Assembly: GCA_033762315.1 (NCBI GenBank) | Contig: JANRLS010000276.1 | Span: 1-64,000 of the forward strand | Direction of reading: 5' to 3' | DNA from: CAYLLN01 sp033762315 | GTDB taxonomy: Bacteria > Planctomycetota > Planctomycetia > Pirellulales > Pirellulaceae | DNA length: 64,000 bases | In this document: piece after piece, positions 59,940-64,000 of the stretch | Numbering within the stretch: position 1 is the first letter of the stretch | Layout of the letters: each line of letters begins with the position of its first letter | The notes under the pieces: generated by a model | The model's input: the letters and a program-made list of their open reading frames with translations, nothing else | Databases searched by the model: none | Told to the model about the DNA's origin: nothing | Made by a program: the position numbers and the translations under genes

Positions 59940-61337
59940 CTAGCTGAGCAGTTCCGCCAGCGGCCCGTATTGATCGAAATCCTTGAGGGCCGGATCGGAC
60001 ATGCCGAAGTGGTCGCGATTCGTGCCGGCGAGTTGCAGCAGCGTAACGAACATGTTGGCGGTGGTGCGATGGCCCGGCTGGGCATAGCCGGGATAATCAA
60101 CGAAGCGGCCCGTCTTGAGCTTGCCGTCGAGATTGCCGATCAGCACCAGGGGCCACTCCCAGCAGCGGCTATGGTGCCCTTCGGCACCGTCGCTGAGATA
60201 CACGATGAGCGTGTTGTCCATCATTGTGCCGTCCCCTTCGGGAACCGCCTGGAGCTTGCGGACGAGCCCCGCGATCAGGTCCATGTGATAACGGCGAATG
60301 ATGTTGTAAAGGTCGGCCCAAGTTTTGCCTTGGTAGCTGCCGCCGTGGCCGATGGAATGCTTATCAATATTGAGGCCCAGGCCCTTGAAGGTGATGTCGA
60401 AATCGCGAATGCCGGCGGCGGAAGAAATCGTGAGTACGTTCGTCAGCCCGCAAATGAGCGCGGCCGCGCCAAGATCGAACATCGCGTCGAGCCGGTCCGT
60501 TTCAACTTCGCTCGTGTACTTGTCATTCGGCGTGGGGCCCTTCTCGCGGAGCGTGTGCTCGATTTCGTTGAGGCGACTTTGGCGATTGCGGAGCGTCTCG
60601 AAGGATTCGAGATATGAACCGAGCTGCGCCCGCTCTTCGCCCGCCAGGCGCGACTCGACGCGCTTCACGTCGTCTTTCAGGAAATCGAGCAGGTTGTTCT
60701 GGGCCACGAATTCGTTCTTGGCGTTGCCGCTCGCGACGCTGCCGAATAGCGTGGCATAGGCCAGATCGGGCTTGACGATTGTCGGCAGGGCTTTGTTCCG
60801 GTCCCAGGCGGAGACGTTGTAAATGATGCTGTTTTCCAGCCGTTTCGAGATTCCCAAGCCGATATGCGGAAAGATGCCGGGGAGCGTCTTGGCGAGGGCC
60901 CCGTCGATCGTTTCAGCTTCGATCGCCTGACTTTCGCCCCCATTTCCGCGGCCCGCCCCAAAAGCACCGAGGGCCTGGAAATTGTTGGAATGCCCGCCGC
61001 CGCAAACGCGACCTGACAACCCTTCGACGATGGTGACGCGATCCTTGAAGGGAGCCAGCGGCTCGAGGGAGAGAGGAAGATCCTTATCGGCCAGCGAAAT
61101 GTCGCGCAGCTCGGCCGGGCCATTCAGCGGACGCTGCTCGCGGGCCTTGCGCTCGACACCGACCGGCGCGAGCTGTTCGGGCCGCACGCCATTGCTCTCG
61201 ACGACGAACACGAACCGCTTGGCGGTGACCGCTTTTCCCGCCGCTTGGGCTTGCAAGCGGGAGAGAATCGGCGACAGCACCAGGCTGCCGGCACCGAGGG
61301 CCAAACCTTTGAGCGCGTCGCGACGAGGAACAGGCAT
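59940..61337 (-). CDS. DUF1552 family exported protein
   Basis: The 465-residue protein has an RR-containing N-terminus (PRRDALKGLALGAGSLVLSP) and motifs of DUF1552: GHSNNFQALGAFGAG, NSIIYNVSAWDRNKALP, DLYNIIRRYHMDLIAGLVR and LIVYLSDGAEGHHSRCWEWP. DUF1552 proteins pair with the DUF1592-type cytochrome proteins, as the upstream gene shows here. Probably Tat-exported; the reaction is unknown. The gap to the upstream gene is 54 bases. Confidence 0.88.
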   Translation of the reverse strand: MPVPRRDALKGLALGAGSLVLSPILSRLQAQAAGKAVTAKRFVFVVESNGVRPEQLAPVGVERKAREQRPLNGPAELRDISLADKDLPLSLEPLAPFKDRVTIVEGLSGRVCGGGHSNNFQALGAFGAGRGNGGESQAIEAETIDGALAKTLPGIFPHIGLGISKRLENSIIYNVSAWDRNKALPTIVKPDLAYATLFGSVASGNAKNEFVAQNNLLDFLKDDVKRVESRLAGEERAQLGSYLESFETLRNRQSRLNEIEHTLREKGPTPNDKYTSEVETDRLDAMFDLGAAALICGLTNVLTISSAAGIRDFDITFKGLGLNIDKHSIGHGGSYQGKTWADLYNIIRRYHMDLIAGLVRKLQAVPEGDGTMMDNTLIVYLSDGAEGHHSRCWEWPLVLIGNLDGKLKTGRFVDYPGYAQPGHRTTANMFVTLLQLAGTNRDHFGMSDPALKDFDQYGPLAELLS

Positions 61338-61391
61338 GTTTTGATCCTTGAGAAAAATGCCGTGGGGTCTGGGGTTGGTTAGCGGTTGTCG

Positions 61392-63584
61392 TTAGGACCG
61401 CGAAACGGGTGGAGCAACGGTCGTCGGAATACGATAGAGAAACGAATCGCTCGTCAGCAGCGAGGTAATGAGCGCCTTCATGCTCCCGCCACCGTCGCGA
61501 TAGGCCCGCTGGGCGGCTTGCAGGGAGGGGGCGTCGCCGGGAGTTTCGTTCCGCCCCAAAAAGTAGCGGAAGGCATGGCGGATGAACACCTGTTCGACCC
61601 GCTCGGAATCGGCCAGGCGGCGGAGCATTTCGACGGCGCTCGTCACTTCCCCTTCGATCCGCTCGTCGCCAACATGTTCGATCGCTCCGTTTGAATTGAC
61701 TTCGACCTCGCGGAACACGTTCCCCAGGGCCTTCCCTTTGGCATCCACATTCTTGGCAGTGGCCTCGATGTCCAGCACCGGCTCGGCGGCGCGGAAGCGG
61801 CCGAGATAGCTGTAGCTCTCGAAGGGAAGCCCGACGCGATTCATCAACTGGTGGCATTGCCAACAATAAGCCTCCTCGGTGACGGCCACGCGCTCGCGGA
61901 GCGTTTTCTCCGGTGCGATGGGCAACTGCGCATCGACCGTGATCGGAATGTCCGGCACTACATTCCCCAGCAGCCGCTCGCGAACCCACTTGCCGCGGTG
62001 GATGACGTCGTTATCGTCGCTTTTGGAAAATGCCACCAGCCACGCGGGTTGTGTGAGAATGCCGGCCCGCTCCTCGCGCGGCAATTCGACCGGTTGCTGG
62101 TCGGGAAAATCGGTCAGGTTATAGGCTTCATAGACGCTGCGATCGACCTTGGGGGGCTTCTTATTGGCGAACTTGGTGGGATTTTTGGCTTTCTCGGCTT
62201 CGTACTTCGCCAGCTCTTCTTTACGGCGTTTCTTGACATCCGCAGCCTTCTTGTGGGCGACGAACGACTTGTTCGTCGTAAGCAGCTCGCGGAGCACATC
62301 GCGATCTTCATCGACGATCAGCTGCACCAGCCGATCCGTGTCATCGACGAGTGCCCGGGCATCGTGATCGGGTGCCGCCTTGTCGTCCTTGAAGACTTCG
62401 ACAGCCTTTTCGTAGTCGAAATACTCCCGAAAGAACCGCATGATTCGCGGCTTGGAAAGTTTGGGGTCGTCCAGCATGGTTCGGACCGCGGCGGCGACAC
62501 CGTCGCGAGTTTCCAGCAAACCCTGATCGGCCTCGGCCAGGAGCGACTTGCCCGGCTGGCTATCGGTCAACGCATAGCTGACCGCGTACGCGATTTCGCG
62601 CGGGGCGAGGCGCACACGACCTTGCTCGTCGGCAGTGCCGGTGCCGAGTTCCCAGCGGAACACTGCCTCCGGCAGGAGATACACGGCCGCCAGGCTGTAT
62701 TTGAGCCCAGCCGCGGGGCCGGCTTCGGCGAGGTTCTTGCGGAACAGGGGGACGAATTGCTCCAGCTCGGCGGCGGTTGGCGGGCGGCGCAATATGCGGT
62801 CGAATTGCAGCTTCACGGCCGCGACAATCGACTCCTCCGGTGGGGGCTGCGGCTCGCCGAGCAGCTTGAGAAACTCTTTCGGCGTGAAGCCGACCCCCTT
62901 CACCTCGCCGTTTTCAAGCTTGTGCCCGATTTGCTTGTCGGCCATCGCCAAGGCGTTGCGAATGAGCAGAGCCGTCACCGGTTCGTCGATGCGGGGGGCA
63001 CCCATGTCCTTGAAGGTGGTGCCGCCGGCGGGCGAAAACGGCTGCGTGACTCCCGGTACTCCCTTGCCGACATCGGCGGCAAATGCGCTATAAATCTCCG
63101 GGCTGACCCGGCGGACGCTGGTCGGCGCATCGAAAGGAGCGGCTGGCCGAGGACCAAACAGCAACTCATGCGGCACCGCATTGCCATTAGCGTATTCCGC
63201 GCGGCGAGCCACGTGCTTACCGGAGCGCTTGAGCTCGGCCTGAATCCACTCGGTCAGAGCGTGAAGTTCGCCGGGCTTCAGTTGCGGCGATTCTTGGGGG
63301 GGCATTTCGCCGGCGGATACTTTCGCGAGCACCACCGCCCAACGAGCGGCGCTGGTGCTGGCCTTCATGTCGGGATCGAGCCGCGGCAGGTCGAGATCCC
63401 CCTCGGGCCTGGTTTCGCCATGACACTTCGCGCAGTGCGACTTGAGGAGCGGAGCCACCCCCTGGTCATACACCGCGCGGCTCGCCGCCCCGTCGGCGAA
63501 TTTGACCTCGGGCGGGGCGGCGTTGACCGGTATCCACGGCCACGCCACCAGCATCAGGCAAGTGCCAACGAGTCGCTTCGGCAT
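61392..63584 (-). CDS. DUF1592/DUF1588/DUF1585-type cytochrome-like protein
   Basis: The 730-residue protein has a signal peptide (LVGTCLMLVAWPWIPVNAAP), a first haem-like CxxCH (SHCAKCHGETRPEGD) and PPxxSPxLxxGELxALTEWI-type planctomycete-cytochrome sequence. Then come blocks of the DUF1587/1592/1588/1585 set: RRVSPEIYSAFAADVGKG, RIMRFFREYFDYEKAVEVFK, YCWQCHQLMNRVGLPFESYS (second CxxCH) and SVEQVFIRHAFRYFLGRNE-like sequence. A Lys-rich insert near residue 455-490 (KKRRKEELAKYEAEKAK) is unusual. Usually co-occurs with DUF1552, as here; function unknown. Confidence 0.9.
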   Translation of the reverse strand: MPKRLVGTCLMLVAWPWIPVNAAPPEVKFADGAASRAVYDQGVAPLLKSHCAKCHGETRPEGDLDLPRLDPDMKASTSAARWAVVLAKVSAGEMPPQESPQLKPGELHALTEWIQAELKRSGKHVARRAEYANGNAVPHELLFGPRPAAPFDAPTSVRRVSPEIYSAFAADVGKGVPGVTQPFSPAGGTTFKDMGAPRIDEPVTALLIRNALAMADKQIGHKLENGEVKGVGFTPKEFLKLLGEPQPPPEESIVAAVKLQFDRILRRPPTAAELEQFVPLFRKNLAEAGPAAGLKYSLAAVYLLPEAVFRWELGTGTADEQGRVRLAPREIAYAVSYALTDSQPGKSLLAEADQGLLETRDGVAAAVRTMLDDPKLSKPRIMRFFREYFDYEKAVEVFKDDKAAPDHDARALVDDTDRLVQLIVDEDRDVLRELLTTNKSFVAHKKAADVKKRRKEELAKYEAEKAKNPTKFANKKPPKVDRSVYEAYNLTDFPDQQPVELPREERAGILTQPAWLVAFSKSDDNDVIHRGKWVRERLLGNVVPDIPITVDAQLPIAPEKTLRERVAVTEEAYCWQCHQLMNRVGLPFESYSYLGRFRAAEPVLDIEATAKNVDAKGKALGNVFREVEVNSNGAIEHVGDERIEGEVTSAVEMLRRLADSERVEQVFIRHAFRYFLGRNETPGDAPSLQAAQRAYRDGGGSMKALITSLLTSDSFLYRIPTTVAPPVSRS

Positions 63585-63636
63585 GGTCGGGCATTTCCTC
63601 GGTGAACTTGCGAAAAACCGCGTGCTGCTACGTCGC

Positions 63637-63649
63637 AGGGCTCTGCCCT
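63637..63649. repeat. Short AGGGC-TCT-GCCCT palindrome
   Basis: A 5-bp-arm palindrome with a 3-base loop lies in the spacer between the DUF1592-type gene and the last partial gene. It has the same small-loop design as the other palindromes but is short enough to be chance. Confidence 0.3.
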
Positions 63650-63706
63650 ACTATGGCTTGGTGAACCGCGATGTTACGGGTGGGTGGCCGAAATCCCGCT
63701 CCTTTT

Positions 63707-64000
63707 TTAGCCGACAACGACAAACCCCGGCCGGCTGGCGGTGCGGGTGCCATCGGCTGCAATGCCGACGGCAAACAGAGCCTGCAAACCGGGCGCGAGC
63801 TTCACGCCGTCGCAGGTCCAGGGAGCGCTGGTCGCCTCGCCGACGACCTGATCGCCAGCGTGGAACTCGATTTTTTCGTAGTTGCCGGTCGTTTGGGCGG
63901 CAAAGTGGTGGCTGGCCGAGGCGGCCAATTGCCCGCCATACCCCAGGCCGCATTCGGGACCGCCCCATTCGCCATCCTTTTTGCGGTACTCAACGATCGG
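63707..64000 (-). CDS. C-terminal part of an unknown protein, cut by the window edge
   Basis: On the minus strand the frame is open from base 64000 to a stop at 63707-63709, giving at least 97 residues with the true start beyond the window. The visible sequence (YRKKDGEWGGPECGLGYGG, ASASHHFAAQ, LQALFAVGIAADGTRTAS) has an Ig-like or fibronectin-like strand pattern and no catalytic motif. It is therefore read as the terminal domain of a larger, probably extracellular protein. Confidence 0.6.
   Translation of the reverse strand, partial: PIVEYRKKDGEWGGPECGLGYGGQLAASASHHFAAQTTGNYEKIEFHAGDQVVGEATSAPWTCDGVKLAPGLQALFAVGIAADGTRTASRPGFVVVG

Noticed and set aside
1..64000. Search for CRISPR arrays, tRNA, rRNA, integrases or complete insertion sequences
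   Set aside because: None was recognised by eye; short palindromes and small direct repeats are present but no array with regular spacers and no transposase.

Overview
The window looks like the chromosome of a member of Planctomycetota, probably class Planctomycetia. It is GC-rich. It carries three separate sets of the planctomycete cytochrome-c/DUF families (DUF1501, DUF1549/DUF1553, DUF1552, DUF1592-type), a LEPR-XLL-type N-terminus on a secreted chitinase-like protein, many PQQ-propeller and TPR proteins, and an MJ0042-type zinc ribbon fused to an ExbD protein. I see no rRNA, tRNA, CRISPR array, integrase or complete insertion sequence.

Layout. 1-2764: the tail of an unknown gene, a lysine-tailed beta-sandwich-like protein and a twin-domain glycosyltransferase. 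2854-13624 (+): a long co-directional run of adenylate-forming ligase, DUF4058, aldehyde-dehydrogenase-fold reductase, Fe-type alcohol dehydrogenase, exported PQQ propeller, HemN-like radical SAM enzyme, GcvH-like lipoyl carrier and 2x[4Fe-4S] ferredoxin, followed by small helical, exported and TPR proteins. 13652-19098: PhyH dioxygenase, secreted alpha/beta hydrolase, Calx-beta/GH18 protein and sialidase-like protein. 19106-25014 (-): DUF1549/1553, DUF1501 and pre-peptidase-domain operon. 25237-30395 (+): NAD-type isocitrate dehydrogenase, a PIN toxin-antitoxin pair and two MoeA proteins (one fused to a PBP-like domain). 30475-32787 (+): a TssB-TssC-like contractile-sheath fusion with no other type VI gene in view, plus a small unknown protein. 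32815-40014: DUF6165, FkbM methyltransferase, two tandem TPR-glycosyltransferases and transketolase. 40480-46191: ammonium transporter behind a good sigma-54 promoter match, PHP-type phosphoesterase, ECF sigma factor, ferredoxin and two small proteins. 46323-55830 (+): a six-gene ExbB-ExbD-ExbD/PQQ/substrate-binding-like operon. 55879-63584 (-): two more planctomycete modules, DUF1501-WD40-DUF1549/1553 (joined by 4-base overlaps) and DUF1592-type/DUF1552. 63707-64000 (-): the tail of another gene.

Candidates for undescribed biology. (1) The ligase/reductase/alcohol dehydrogenase genes next to a radical SAM-lipoyl carrier-ferredoxin unit: a possible acid-to-aldehyde-to-alcohol route tied to radical chemistry, perhaps for unusual lipids. 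(2) The lone TssB-TssC fusion. (3) The ExbB/ExbD operon ending in a giant TPR/PQQ membrane protein, a TPR-oligopeptide-binding fusion and an exported unknown. A separate theme is a set of short perfect palindromes with 2-3-nt loops, at least two of which (one of them with a longer loop) sit in frame inside coding sequences. All functional statements rest on motif recognition by eye; no database search was possible.
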